DNA of 64,000 nt, taken from contig NZ_JACHMX010000001.1 in the NCBI RefSeq assembly GCF_014205155.1, forward strand, positions 3,782,001 to 3,846,000, in the 5' to 3' direction. The notes under the pieces are model-generated. The model did not search any database. It had not been told where the DNA came from and saw nothing but the letters and a program-made list of their open reading frames with translations. Positions within the stretch are counted from its first letter, which is position 1; each line of letters starts with the position of its first letter. The DNA is from Amycolatopsis umgeniensis. GTDB lineage: Bacteria > Actinomycetota > Actinomycetes > Mycobacteriales > Pseudonocardiaceae. The translations under genes and the position numbers were made by a program. This document shows, in pieces, positions 8,051 to 17,194 of this stretch.

Positions 8051-8359
8051 ATGGCTGTCGTGAAGATCAACGCGATCGAGGTCCCCGAAGGCGCAGGCCC
8101 CGAGCTGGAGAAGCGGTTCGCCGCGCGGCTGCACGCCGTCGACAACCAGCCCGGCTTCCTCGGTTTCGAACTGCTCCGCCCGGTCTCCGGCGAAAGCCGC
8201 TACTTCGTCTACACGAAGTGGGAGTCCGAAGAGGCGTACCAGGCGTGGGCGTCCGGCCCGGCGCGTGAGGCGCACGCGGGCGAGCGCGCGAAGCCGGTCT
8301 CCAGCGGGGCGAACCTGCTGGAATTCGAGGTCGTCCAGGCTTCGAAGCCGGGTGAGTGA
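8051..8359 (+). CDS. mhuD: Heme-degrading monooxygenase, MhuD type
   Basis: 102 residues from the ATG at 8051. Single ABM/IsdG fold, very close to M. tuberculosis MhuD (Rv3592) over its full length, as in MAVVKINAIEVPEGAGPELE and GFLGFELLRPV. The residues known to place and open heme in MhuD are all present at the same numbers: Asn7, Trp66 and His75. MhuD opens heme to mycobilin and iron without releasing CO, so this gene likely recovers iron from heme in the cytoplasm. No iron box was seen upstream. Its stop overlaps the start of the sirtuin gene. Confidence 0.92.
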   Translation: MAVVKINAIEVPEGAGPELEKRFAARLHAVDNQPGFLGFELLRPVSGESRYFVYTKWESEEAYQAWASGPAREAHAGERAKPVSSGANLLEFEVVQASKPGE

Positions 8360-9164
8360 ACTCGAAAGAGCCGCGGAACTGATCGACGGCGCCGGCGCGC
8401 TGCTCGTCTGCGCCGGTGCCGGGATGGGCGTCGACTCCGGCCTGCCCGATTTCCGGGGCGACGAGGGTTTCTGGAAGGCGTATCCGCCGTACGAGCGGCT
8501 GGGCGTCAGCTTCGTCGAGCTCGCCGACCCGCGGCATTTCGCCGAAGACCCCGAGCTGGCCTGGGGTTTCTACGGGCACCGGCTCGCGCTGTACCGCGCC
8601 ACCGTCCCGCATGAGGGGTTCCGGATCCTGCGGTCCTGGGGCTCGCGCAAACCCGGCGGCGTGCGCGCGTTCACGTCCAATGTGGACGGACAGTTCCAGA
8701 AGGCGGGCTACCTGGACGTGACCGAAGCGCACGGGTCCATCCACCACCTGCAGTGCTTCGCCCGGTGCACCGGCGAAATCTGGCCGTCCGACGGCGTCGA
8801 CGTCCCGATCGACGAGGACACGATGCGCGCGGCGGCCCCGCTGCCTTCATGCCCGCGCTGCGGCGGCCTCGCGCGCCCCAACATCCTGATGTTCGGCGAC
8901 TACGACTGGCTCGGGCAGCGCAGCCAGTCCCAGCTCGACGAGCTGACGGCGTGGCGCCGCGCGCATCGCGACCTCGTGGTGGTGGAACTCGGTGCCGGGC
9001 AGGCCGTGCCGACGGTGCGGCGCTACTCGGAGCTGGCCAGCGCCGCGACAGGTGCCCTGGTGCGGATCAACCCGCGTGAGCCTCGGATCCGGCACGACCG
9101 CGGCGTTTCGCTGGCGAGCAACGGCCTCGAAACCCTCGAGGCGCTGGACGCCCTGCTCGGCTAG
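8352..9164 (+). CDS. Sir2-family NAD-dependent protein deacylase
   Basis: 270 residues from the GTG at 8352, overlapping mhuD by eight bases, which implies translational coupling. Sirtuin signatures: GAGMGVDSGLPDFRG (NAD pocket; usual form GAGxSxxSGIPDFR), NVDGQ in place of QNID, catalytic His in HGSIHHLQC, and zinc cysteines in CFARC and CPRCGG. The Met-Gly-Val variant of the NAD loop and NVD in place of NID place it among the less studied bacterial sirtuins. It may deacylate metabolic enzymes. A working link with MhuD is suggested only by overlap. Confidence 0.85.
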   Translation: MSELERAAELIDGAGALLVCAGAGMGVDSGLPDFRGDEGFWKAYPPYERLGVSFVELADPRHFAEDPELAWGFYGHRLALYRATVPHEGFRILRSWGSRKPGGVRAFTSNVDGQFQKAGYLDVTEAHGSIHHLQCFARCTGEIWPSDGVDVPIDEDTMRAAAPLPSCPRCGGLARPNILMFGDYDWLGQRSQSQLDELTAWRRAHRDLVVVELGAGQAVPTVRRYSELASAATGALVRINPREPRIRHDRGVSLASNGLETLEALDALLG

Positions 9165-9184
9165 GCCGGATCCAGAGATCACGG

Positions 9185-10165
9185 TCACTTTCCGGGCAGG
9201 ACGACCTCGGCGTAGACGGCGTCGTGATCGCTGCCGGGCGTCTCCAGCACCTTGAAGTCCGCGATGGCCGCCCGTTTGTCCGCCAGCACGTGATCGATAG
9301 GCACCGGCGGCACCGCCCCGTTCGTCCAGGTCCCCTGCAACGCCCTCCCCAGCTGATCGGCCGCGTCCACATATCCCCTGGTCAGCAGCTCACGGAAGAG
9401 CGAGTGGTCGAGGCTGGCGTTGAAGTCGCCCGCCAGGATCCGGATGTCGTGCTCGGCGTCGGCGTACGGCAGGTCCTTGGCCTCGTCGACCCACGCGTGC
9501 CTGTCCCACATCGGTGCCGCCGGATGGACCGCGACGACCTCGATCCGGACGCCGTCGCCGAGGTCCAGGCTCGCGCTGGGCTGTTTGTAGTTCGAATCGC
9601 CGCTCAGCTTCAGCGGCGTCAGCGGGTACTTCGACACGAGACCGGAGCCGGACGCCCATTCCGCCGGATGCAGCACGTGGAACGGCAGGAGCTGGAACAG
9701 CCCGGCCCGGTCGAGGCCGGTGATCGCCTCGGGCGTCATCTCGGTCAGGCTCAGGACGTCGACCTGGTGTTCCTTGACGTAGCCGACGATCACGGCCGGA
9801 TCCGCCTGCCCGCCGAGCATGTTCGACGCCAGGACGCGGACGTGCTTCCCGCCGAGCGCCTTCTGCTCGTTCGCGAAGGCGCGGGGCAGCACCAGAGCGC
9901 CGATCGTGAAGGTCAGGACCAGGGCGACGGCCCCGATCCACCAGCGGCGGAGCCCCAGCGCGAGGGCGGCGAGCACCAAGGTCGCGATCCCGGCGTACGG
10001 CGTCAGCGCGAGCGCGGCGATCGTGTACGTGTTGCCGTCGTAGCCCACCAGCCGCATCGCCGTCAGCACCGCGAACGGCACGATCGCGCCGATGAGCAGC
10101 CCGCTGACCAGCATGCGACGGGTGCCCACTCGGGTACGGGGGACGGCCCGCTCTTCGATCACCAT
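9185..10165 (-). CDS. Membrane-anchored endonuclease/exonuclease/phosphatase-fold protein
   Basis: 326 residues from the ATG at 10165. Three membrane segments occupy roughly residues 15-100, then an EEP-fold domain with NMLGGQAD (Asn), SLTEM (metal-binding Glu), ILAGDFNASLD (the catalytic GDFN) and a C-terminal SDHDAVY (Asp-His). All metal and catalytic positions are kept. The arrangement of three N-terminal helices plus an extracellular EEP domain matches the VanJ type known from Streptomyces, linked to teicoplanin resistance, but phosphodiesterase roles on lipids are equally possible. Divergent from drrAB. Confidence 0.75.
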   Translation of the reverse strand: MVIEERAVPRTRVGTRRMLVSGLLIGAIVPFAVLTAMRLVGYDGNTYTIAALALTPYAGIATLVLAALALGLRRWWIGAVALVLTFTIGALVLPRAFANEQKALGGKHVRVLASNMLGGQADPAVIVGYVKEHQVDVLSLTEMTPEAITGLDRAGLFQLLPFHVLHPAEWASGSGLVSKYPLTPLKLSGDSNYKQPSASLDLGDGVRIEVVAVHPAAPMWDRHAWVDEAKDLPYADAEHDIRILAGDFNASLDHSLFRELLTRGYVDAADQLGRALQGTWTNGAVPPVPIDHVLADKRAAIADFKVLETPGSDHDAVYAEVVLPGK

Positions 10166-10242
10166 GACGTCGAGTATGCCGATCGACGGCGACGTGACGG
10201 CGGTCTCCACAACACCTTCACAACCTCCTCACACGGCGGCTA

Positions 10243-10276
10243 CCAGCGCTTATCAGGTTTCGCCAGCGGCTGTCAG
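10243..10276. promoter_or_regulatory. Direct repeats upstream of the ABC exporter
   Basis: Two copies of CCAGCG-N4-TCAG start at 10243 and 10263, 20 bases apart (two helix turns), between the EEP gene and drrA. They could be a regulator site. Only two copies were seen and no matching regulator is known. Confidence 0.25.
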
Positions 10277-10345
10277 CGCGCTGTGCGCGGCCTGCCAGGC
10301 GGAACGGGCACCTTTGTCCGCGGGGCGAGATCCACAGGAGGAAAC

Positions 10346-11311
10346 ATGACGCACGCGATCAGGGCCGAGGGCCTGGTCAAGCACTATGGGGAGACGAAGG
10401 CGCTCGACGGGGTCGATCTGGAGGTCCCGTCGGGCAAGGTGGTCGGGGTGCTGGGGCCGAACGGCGCGGGGAAGACGACCGCCGTCCGGATCCTGGCCAC
10501 CTTGATCCGGCCGGACCGCGGCCACGCGAGCGTCTTCGGTTACGACGTCGTCAAGAACCCGATGGCCGTCCGCAGCATGATCGGGCTGACCGGGCAGTAC
10601 GCGTCGGTCGACGAGGACCTCTCCGGCACGGAGAACCTGGTCCTGATCGGCAGGCTGCTGGAGTTCTCCAGGGCGGACGCGAAGAAGCGCGCGGCCGATC
10701 TGCTGGAGCGGTTCGAACTGACCGACGCCGCCGGACGCGCTATCAAGACCTACTCGGGCGGGATGCGGCGGCGGCTCGACCTCGCCGCGAGCCTGGTCGG
10801 CCGTCCGAAGGTCCTTTACCTGGACGAGCCGACCACCGGTCTCGACCCGCACGCCCGCAACGAGGTCTGGGCCGTGGTCCGGACGCTGGTCGCGGACGGG
10901 ACGACGGTGCTGCTCACCACGCAGTACCTGGAGGAGGCCGACCAGCTGGCCGACACGATCACCGTGTTCGACCACGGACTGGTCGTGGCGAACGGGCGGG
11001 CCGACGAGCTCAAGCGGCGGACCGGCGGCCAGACGCTGCAGGTCCGGCCGACGGCGCTCGCCGATCTCGACGCCGTCGAGCGCATCCTGGCCGGGCTCAC
11101 CGGGGCCAAGCCGAACCGGGACGACGACACCGGGCTGCTCACCGCGCCCGTCGCCGATCCCGTCCTGCTGTCCACTTTGGTCCGCAAGCTGGACGAAGCC
11201 GGGATCACCGCGGACGAGCTGGCGCTGCGGCTGCCCAGCCTCGACGAGGTGTTCCTCGCGCTCACCGGCAAATCCGAAAAGTCCACGACTCCGGAAGGGA
11301 GCCTGGTATGA
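10346..11311 (+). CDS. DrrA-type ABC exporter ATPase
   Basis: 321 residues from the ATG at 10346, with AGGAGG six bases upstream. Walker A GPNGAGKTT, signature YSGGMRRRLDLA, Walker B VLYLDEPTTGLDP and the H-loop region (TTQYLEEAD) are complete. The C-terminal extension after the ATPase core is typical of the daunorubicin-resistance DrrA group, which powers export of drugs or lipids with a DrrB permease. The next gene overlaps by ATGA and encodes that permease. Substrate unknown; the adjacent AfsR-type regulator may hint at secondary metabolism. Confidence 0.88.
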   Translation: MTHAIRAEGLVKHYGETKALDGVDLEVPSGKVVGVLGPNGAGKTTAVRILATLIRPDRGHASVFGYDVVKNPMAVRSMIGLTGQYASVDEDLSGTENLVLIGRLLEFSRADAKKRAADLLERFELTDAAGRAIKTYSGGMRRRLDLAASLVGRPKVLYLDEPTTGLDPHARNEVWAVVRTLVADGTTVLLTTQYLEEADQLADTITVFDHGLVVANGRADELKRRTGGQTLQVRPTALADLDAVERILAGLTGAKPNRDDDTGLLTAPVADPVLLSTLVRKLDEAGITADELALRLPSLDEVFLALTGKSEKSTTPEGSLV

Positions 11312-12105
11312 CGGCCCTCGCCGCGCCCGCGCAGGTGCGCGTTTCACTCTCCAGCAGCGTCCAGCACGGGCTTTCCCTCGCCTGGCGTGGCGTCCTGAAG
11401 ATCCGCAAGAACCCGGAGCAGCTGGCCGACGTCACGCTCGCGCCGATCATCTTCCTGGTCATGTTCGTCTACCTGTTCGGCGGCGCGCTCGCCCCGAGCA
11501 TCGACGACTACCTCCAGATGATCGTGCCCGGCATCATGGTGTTCAACATCCTGCAGGCCAGCATGACCGTCGGCGTCCAGCTCAACACCGACGTCACCAA
11601 GGGCGTGTTCGACCGGTTCCGGGCGATGCCGATCGCGCGGTCCGCGCCACTGATCGGCGCCGTACTGGCCGACATCGTGCGCTACCTGGTGTGCCTGGTC
11701 GTCCTGATGGTCGTCGCGACGATCATGGGCTACCGGATCCAGACCGGTCCGGCGCAGTTCGCGCTGGCGATCGTGCTGGTCATCGCTTTCGCGCTGGCGT
11801 TCTGCTGGGCGTCGGTGTTCGTCGGGATGCTGGTGAAGAGTCCGGGCGCGGTGCAGGGCCTGATGTTCGTGGTGCTGATGCCGCTGACCTTCGGCAGCAA
11901 CGTGTTCGTCGGAACGAGCACCATGCCCGGCTGGCTGAAGGCGTGGGCGGACATCAGCCCGGTGACCCAGATGTCCGACGTCCTGCGCGGCTTGATGAAC
12001 GGCGGGCCGATCGCCGGTCCGCTGACCGGCGCGCTGATCTGGATGGCGGCCGCGGTCGCGGTCTTCTTCCCGCTCGCCACTTGGGCTTACCGGAAGCGCG
12101 TCTGA
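11308..12105 (+). CDS. DrrB-type ABC-2 permease
   Basis: 265 residues, about six membrane segments, ABC-2 family. The start ATG overlaps the stop of the ATPase gene by four bases, so the two are coupled. Conserved features include the first cytoplasmic segment RKNPEQLADVTLAPIIFLVMF and GVFDRFRAMPIARSAPLIGAV, characteristic of DrrB proteins. It forms the membrane half of the exporter. Confidence 0.88.
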   Translation: MTALAAPAQVRVSLSSSVQHGLSLAWRGVLKIRKNPEQLADVTLAPIIFLVMFVYLFGGALAPSIDDYLQMIVPGIMVFNILQASMTVGVQLNTDVTKGVFDRFRAMPIARSAPLIGAVLADIVRYLVCLVVLMVVATIMGYRIQTGPAQFALAIVLVIAFALAFCWASVFVGMLVKSPGAVQGLMFVVLMPLTFGSNVFVGTSTMPGWLKAWADISPVTQMSDVLRGLMNGGPIAGPLTGALIWMAAAVAVFFPLATWAYRKRV

Positions 12106-12127
12106 CGGGGGTCAGGGGGAACGCGCG

Positions 12128-12168
12128 TGAAGGGCTCCTTGCCTCGATTCGAGGCGAGGAGCCCTTCT
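12128..12168. terminator. Bidirectional hairpin between drrB-like and AfsR-like genes
   Basis: Arms AAGGGCTCCT (12130-12139) and AGGAGCCCTT (12157-12166) enclose an inner palindrome GCCTCGATTCGAGGC. It lies just past both convergent stop codons and belongs to the GTGAAGG hairpin family. Confidence 0.65.
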
Positions 12169-15100
12169 TCACGTGCTGACTTCCTGATTGATCACGGCCA
12201 GCAGGTCGGCGCGGGAAAGCGCGGCGTCCTGAACGAGCATCGCTTCGTAGCGCTCCTCGCCGAAGTGCTCGCGGAGATCGTCGATCAGCCGCCGGATGCC
12301 GGGCTCGCCCAGGTCCAGCTTGCCGCGGAGGAGGTTCGCCACGCCGAGCAACCGGGCAGCGGCCTCGTGCCGCCCCTGCCGGAACCGGATCAGGCCGAAC
12401 ACCTCGACGATCCGCCCGAGGTCGGGCATGTCGCCGCGGTTCGCGGTGGACCGCACGACGATCGCGGCGCCGCGTTCCGCCGCTGCCAGGTCTCCGGCGG
12501 CCAGCGCCACCTCCGTGTCGATGAACCCGCCGAACTCGTCGCCGAACATGCCGGGCAGCGGCACCCCGGCCATCAGCTCCCGGAACCGGACGGCCACCTC
12601 GCGTGCCTCGTCCACCCGGCCGGCGCGGCAGTACACGTCGGCCTTGCCCACCAGCACCATCACCGCGAGCTGGTCGTTGCCCGTCTCGATCGCGTACCGC
12701 TCCGCTTCGGAGATCTCGCGCATCGCCGTGTCGAGGTCTCCGGACCGCGCGTACTCCGTCGCGAGCCGCCAGCGCTGCTGGATCACGTCGTCCTGCGAAC
12801 CCAGTTCGAGCGCGAGGGCGATCCCTTGCCGGTACAGCGAAAGCGCGGCCTCGTGGTCGCCGGACATCGAAATGTCGGACGCCTTCATGCCCACCGCCAT
12901 CGCGGTGCCCCAACGGTCACCCACCGCGGAGAACCCTTCGAGAGCCCGGTCCCTGGCGCGTTCGGCGCCCTCGGCGTCCCCGAGGTCGCCGAGGATGAAA
13001 CTCTGCGCCCACGCCGAGGCGGCTTGGCGCCACGGGTCCGGGCTCGACTGCACCCTCGCCACCTCACGGAGGGCGAGTTTCGTGTCCTGGCAGAAGAACG
13101 CGAGCATCGGCAGGCCGAGGGCCAGCCCGGCGAACCGCTCGTACGCCTTCGTCCGCACACATCGGTCGATGAGCGCGAGGCCCTCCACGGGGTCGCCGAC
13201 CCCGGGCACCATCGCCATCATCGCGCGGATCGCCTGGTACGCGGCGGCGAACTCCTCGTCCAGGCGGTCGCCGAAGGCGAGCATCTCGTTGACGAACGCC
13301 TCGGCCCGGTCACTGTCGCCTTTGACCAGCCAGTACCAGAACGAACCGCTGAACAGGTGCACCGCCATTTCGACGTCGTCGGCGTCGATCGCCTGACGGA
13401 GCGCCGTCACGATGTTGCCGTGTTCGGCGTTGTACCGCGAAATGGCGGTGAGCTGATCCTTCGTCCGCAGCGACGGCTCGAGCCGCTCGACCAGTTCGGC
13501 GTAGTAACCGTGGTACGCCTTCGTCAGCCGCGCTCGTTCTCCCGACTCGTCGAGACGCTCCGCCGCGTACGCCCGGATGGTCTCCAACATGCGGTACCGG
13601 GGCTCGCCCTGATCCCCGGCCATGGCGTCCACAATGGACTTCTCGACGAGCGAGCCGAGGATGTACATGATCTCTTCCGAGGGCAGGCCTTCCCCCGCGC
13701 AGACGCTTTCGACCGCTTCGACCTCGGCACCGGCCCCGAAGACCGAGAGCCGCCTGGCGAGGACGCGTTCGGCGTCGTCGAGCAGATCCCAGCTCCACTC
13801 GACGACGGCGCGCAGCGTGCGCTGCCTCGGCAAGGCCGTCCTGCTGCCCGAGGTCAGCAGGCGGAACCGGTCGTCGAGGCGCCGCGAGATCTGCGCGACG
13901 GTCATCGAACGCAACCGCGCGGCGGCCAGTTCCAAGGCGAGCGGCATCCCGTCCAGCCGTCGGCAGATCTGCGCGACTTCGTCCACAGTGGACTCGTCGA
14001 GGACGAAGTCCGGGCGTACGGCCACCGCCCTGTCGACGAACAGCCGGATCGCGCCCGCCTCGGCGGCCTGCGGAACGGTCAGTGTCCCGTCCGGGACGGA
14101 CAGCGGGCCGAGAGGGCACAACGTCTCACCGTCGATGGCCAGCGGCTCGCGGCTCGTCGCGAGGATCCGCAGGTTCGGCGCCCGTCGCAGCAGGGTGTTC
14201 GCCAGCTCCGCGGCCGCGTCCACCAGATGCTCGCAGTTGTCCAGTACCAGCACCGATTCGCCGGCGCCGAGCGTCTCCACGGCCCGGACCAGCGCGTCCG
14301 CCGGACGCCGCATCGGATCGGCGCCGTGCGAGAGGCCGAGGTCGAACAGTTCCAGCGCCGCGAAGACCGCGCCGGGCAGGTCACCGGGATCGCGGACACC
14401 GGCGAGCGGCACGAACCAGACGCGGCCCCGCGTATGCGCCGGATGCCGCGTCGCGACCTCGGTGGCCAGCCGCGTCTTCCCGGCACCGCCTGGTCCGACC
14501 AGCGTCACCAGCCGCGCGCCGGCGAGGAGTTCCGCGACCAGCTTCAACTCGTCGTCACGGCCGACGAAGCTGGTCAGCCGGACAGGGAGATGGTCGGCGG
14601 CCGCGGGCGGCGGCCCGAGTTCGCCGCGCAACGCGGAGAGGTGGATCTCCCGGAGTTCGGCCGACGGGTCGACGCCCAGCTGATCGGCCAGCGCCGCCCG
14701 GACCTCCTCGTAGACGGCGAGGGCGTCGGACTGCCTGTCCGCCGCGCACAACGCCCGGATCCACATCCCGGCGAGCCGTTCGCGCAGCGGGTTCCGCGCG
14801 GCCGCCTCCTTGAGATCCGCGAGAACCTTGTCGTGCCTGCCGAGCCTGATCTCGGCGTCGAAGTGGTCTTCGGCGGCCTCGAGGCGCAGGTCCTCCAGGC
14901 GGGTCGCCGGTGCCTGCGCGAAAGGAGCGTCGAGGACGTCGGCCAGCGCTTGACCTCGCCAAAGGCCGAGCGCTTCGGCGAGGATCGCGGCCGCACCGGC
15001 GTCCCGGCCCGCCGCCAGCTCGGCACGCCCCTGGGCCGCCAGCCGCTCGAAACGGCAGACGTCGACGTCCTCGCGGGCGATGTCCAGCCGGTAACCGCCG

Positions 15101-15354
15101 GGGCCCGAGTCGAGACTGACGTCGTCGGCACGCAGGACCTTGCGCAACCGCGAGACCAGGGATTGCAGCGCGTTCGCCGCGTCGGCGGGCGGTTCCGCGC
15201 CCCAAAGGCCGTCGATGAGAGCCGCCGCCGGGACACCGCGGCCGGGGTCCAGCGCGAGCCTGGCCAAGAGCATGCGGAGGCGGGCACCGCCGATGTCGAC
15301 CGGGGTGCCGTCACCGGCCTCCGCTCCGACCGGACCCAACAGCGTCACTCGCAC
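12169..15354 (-). CDS. AfsR/SARP-type regulator with BTAD, NB-ARC and TPR domains
   Basis: About 1061 residues from the GTG at 15354 (RVTLLGPVG follows at once); an in-frame start at 15441 would add 29. Domain order: OmpR-type winged helix (about 1-90), BTAD helical domain (about 95-240), NB-ARC ATPase from about 265 with Walker A LVGPGGAGKTRLA and VLVLDNCEH, then a long TPR-like helical region. Such proteins read signals through the ATPase/TPR part and activate promoters through the SARP part, often for antibiotic genes. Candidate targets are the neighbouring exporter or the divergent secreted peptidase. No SARP direct repeats were identified. Confidence 0.9.
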   Translation of the reverse strand: MRVTLLGPVGAEAGDGTPVDIGGARLRMLLARLALDPGRGVPAAALIDGLWGAEPPADAANALQSLVSRLRKVLRADDVSLDSGPGGYRLDIAREDVDVCRFERLAAQGRAELAAGRDAGAAAILAEALGLWRGQALADVLDAPFAQAPATRLEDLRLEAAEDHFDAEIRLGRHDKVLADLKEAAARNPLRERLAGMWIRALCAADRQSDALAVYEEVRAALADQLGVDPSAELREIHLSALRGELGPPPAAADHLPVRLTSFVGRDDELKLVAELLAGARLVTLVGPGGAGKTRLATEVATRHPAHTRGRVWFVPLAGVRDPGDLPGAVFAALELFDLGLSHGADPMRRPADALVRAVETLGAGESVLVLDNCEHLVDAAAELANTLLRRAPNLRILATSREPLAIDGETLCPLGPLSVPDGTLTVPQAAEAGAIRLFVDRAVAVRPDFVLDESTVDEVAQICRRLDGMPLALELAAARLRSMTVAQISRRLDDRFRLLTSGSRTALPRQRTLRAVVEWSWDLLDDAERVLARRLSVFGAGAEVEAVESVCAGEGLPSEEIMYILGSLVEKSIVDAMAGDQGEPRYRMLETIRAYAAERLDESGERARLTKAYHGYYAELVERLEPSLRTKDQLTAISRYNAEHGNIVTALRQAIDADDVEMAVHLFSGSFWYWLVKGDSDRAEAFVNEMLAFGDRLDEEFAAAYQAIRAMMAMVPGVGDPVEGLALIDRCVRTKAYERFAGLALGLPMLAFFCQDTKLALREVARVQSSPDPWRQAASAWAQSFILGDLGDAEGAERARDRALEGFSAVGDRWGTAMAVGMKASDISMSGDHEAALSLYRQGIALALELGSQDDVIQQRWRLATEYARSGDLDTAMREISEAERYAIETGNDQLAVMVLVGKADVYCRAGRVDEAREVAVRFRELMAGVPLPGMFGDEFGGFIDTEVALAAGDLAAAERGAAIVVRSTANRGDMPDLGRIVEVFGLIRFRQGRHEAAARLLGVANLLRGKLDLGEPGIRRLIDDLREHFGEERYEAMLVQDAALSRADLLAVINQEVST

Positions 15355-15549
15355 GGACCCCAGCTTTCCAGAAGGCGCCACTCGATACCCCGAACAGGCA
15401 GTCATCGTCCGGGCGCTCTCGGACTTCCGTACCCCTTCCAAGCGACGGAAGTGGGGATTATCCGGGCACGAAGGAGCTTTCCGGGCGGGCGGCCGACGTC
15501 ACGGCGATACGTTCGGGGCCAAGCGACAGCCGATCGACTGGGAGCGTGA

Positions 15550-16965
15550 ATGAGGTACCGGAGTGCGGCCGTCATCGCCGCCGTTCTGGCCGCGAGTGTC
15601 CTCGGCGGCGGGACCGCCCTCGCCGACACCGGGAAACCCGGCGCCGACGGCGCGGGCGACAGCTACTACCCGCAGGACGGCAACGGCGGCTACGACGTCG
15701 CCGACTACAACCTGAAGGTCGGCTACGAGCCGGCCACCAAGCAGCTCACCGGCCTGCAGACGATCACCGGCCGGACGACACAGGCGCTGAGCTCGTTCAA
15801 CCTCGACCTGCACGGGCTGACCGTCGACTCGGTCAAGGTCAACGGGCGGAAAGCGACGTTCTCGCGGACCGGTGACCACGAACTGGTGATCACCCCGGCC
15901 CGGCCGCTGCGCAACCACGAGCGGTTCACCGCCGAGATCGCCTACCACGGCGTCCCGCAGCCGATCCAGGATCCGCTGCTGGGCGAGAACGGCTGGCAGT
16001 ACGCGAAATCCGGCGGCGCGTTCGCCGCGGGTGAGCCGAAGTCCGCGACGACCTGGTACCCGGTCAACGACACCCCCCGGGACAAGGCGACCTTCCACCT
16101 CGCGATCACCGTGCCGTCGGAGTGGGGCGTCATCTCGAACGGCCGCGAGCGCGGGAACTTCACCGAGGGCAAGAACACCACCCACGTGTGGGCCGAAGAG
16201 ACCCCGGCCGTGCCGTACATGACCACGGTCGCGATCGACAAATGGGAGTTCGAGCGGACGAAGCTGTCCGACGGCACCCCGGTCGTCAACGCCTACGCCC
16301 CCGGCACCCCCGCCGCGACCAAGCAGGCCGAGGCGCGGCTGCCGGAGATCATCGACTTCCTGTCGTCGAAGTTCGGGCGGTACCCGGTGGACGCGGCTGG
16401 TGGCATCTTCCTCGCCGAGCCGATCGGATTCTCGCTGGAGACGCTGAGCAGGCCGATCTACTCGGGCGCGGCGGGCAACGTCCCGACGATCGTGCACGAG
16501 AACGCCCACCAGTGGTGGGGTGACTCGGTCGCCGTCGACAAGTGGAAGGACGTCTGCCTCAACGAGTGCTTCGCCTCCTACGCGGAGTGGATGTGGTCCG
16601 AGGCGAAGTCGGGCCAAGACCTCAAGGCGCGCTACCTGACAGCCGTGCAGAAGGCGACCGACCGCTTCTGGGCCGGAAAGCTGTACGACATGGGGCCCGG
16701 CAACGAGTTCACCTACGTGTACTCGAAGGGCCCGGTGGCACTGCACGCGCTGAAGAACTACATCGGCGCTGCGCCGTTCGACCGCATCCTGAAGACGTGG
16801 CCCGCCCTGCACCGCGACGGCAACGCGAGCCTGCCGGAGTTCCAGAAGTTCGCCGAGCGCATCGCGCACAAGAACCTCCAGGGCTTCTTCGACGCGTGGT
16901 TCTACGGCAACACCAAACCGGCGCCCGAGTTCCTGTACCCGGGAGACCTCAAGCCGGCCGCCTGA
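15550..16965 (+). CDS. Secreted M1-family metallopeptidase
   Basis: 471 residues with a clear signal peptide (hydrophobic run ending TALA-DTG), no lipobox. The mature protein starts with YYPQDGNGGYD, then the beta domain, then the catalytic site HENAHQW with the third zinc ligand in LNECFASY. It stops about 100 residues after the zinc site and lacks the C-terminal arch domain of PepN. Paralogue of the lipoprotein at 5120, with the same architecture and a closely similar active-site region. It probably trims peptides outside the cell. Divergent from the AfsR-type regulator. Confidence 0.9.
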   Translation: MRYRSAAVIAAVLAASVLGGGTALADTGKPGADGAGDSYYPQDGNGGYDVADYNLKVGYEPATKQLTGLQTITGRTTQALSSFNLDLHGLTVDSVKVNGRKATFSRTGDHELVITPARPLRNHERFTAEIAYHGVPQPIQDPLLGENGWQYAKSGGAFAAGEPKSATTWYPVNDTPRDKATFHLAITVPSEWGVISNGRERGNFTEGKNTTHVWAEETPAVPYMTTVAIDKWEFERTKLSDGTPVVNAYAPGTPAATKQAEARLPEIIDFLSSKFGRYPVDAAGGIFLAEPIGFSLETLSRPIYSGAAGNVPTIVHENAHQWWGDSVAVDKWKDVCLNECFASYAEWMWSEAKSGQDLKARYLTAVQKATDRFWAGKLYDMGPGNEFTYVYSKGPVALHALKNYIGAAPFDRILKTWPALHRDGNASLPEFQKFAERIAHKNLQGFFDAWFYGNTKPAPEFLYPGDLKPAA

Positions 16966-16998
16966 CCTGCACCTGGTCTCGCAATCAAGACGAAGGCG

Positions 16999-17137
16999 TG
17001 ACTCGCGTGATCAGACGCGGAACTCATGTGATCGGACGCCGCACTCACGTGACTGGAAACCGCACTCGAGTGTGCCGCCCCCGATCACGCGAGTTCCGTG
17101 TCTGATCACGCGAGTTCGGTGCTTGATCACGCGAGAA
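16999..17137. repeat. 21-bp degenerate tandem array A
   Basis: Units begin ACTCGCGTGATCAGACGC and recur every 21 bases; three or four run forward, then about three run in reverse (GATCACGCGAGTTC), so the array can fold on itself. It fills the gap between the M1 peptidase and pcp. Related arrays are at 20693, 29117, 37610 and 51834. Confidence 0.75.
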
Positions 17138-17194
17138 CCGTCCTCACCACTCACGAGACCGGCCTGAGGTGTGTCACACGTTAGGGTGAGAGAC

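Noticed and set aside
9224..10345. In-frame extension of the DrrA-like ATPase upstream to 9224
   Set aside because: The part before 10346 is antisense to the EEP gene; the ATG at 10346 has a perfect AGGAGG and begins the conserved ATPase.
12127..15549. A 1140-codon open frame on the plus strand opposite the AfsR-like gene
   Set aside because: It mirrors a gene with clear BTAD, NB-ARC and TPR domains; its own product is low-complexity His/Arg/Gly-rich, typical of antisense frames in high-GC DNA.
16999..17137. Repeat array considered as CRISPR
   Set aside because: Units are degenerate, contiguous at 21 bases with no spacers, and no cas genes are near.
17171..17180. GTGTCACAC palindrome before pcp
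   Set aside because: Only nine bases; too short and common to call an operator.
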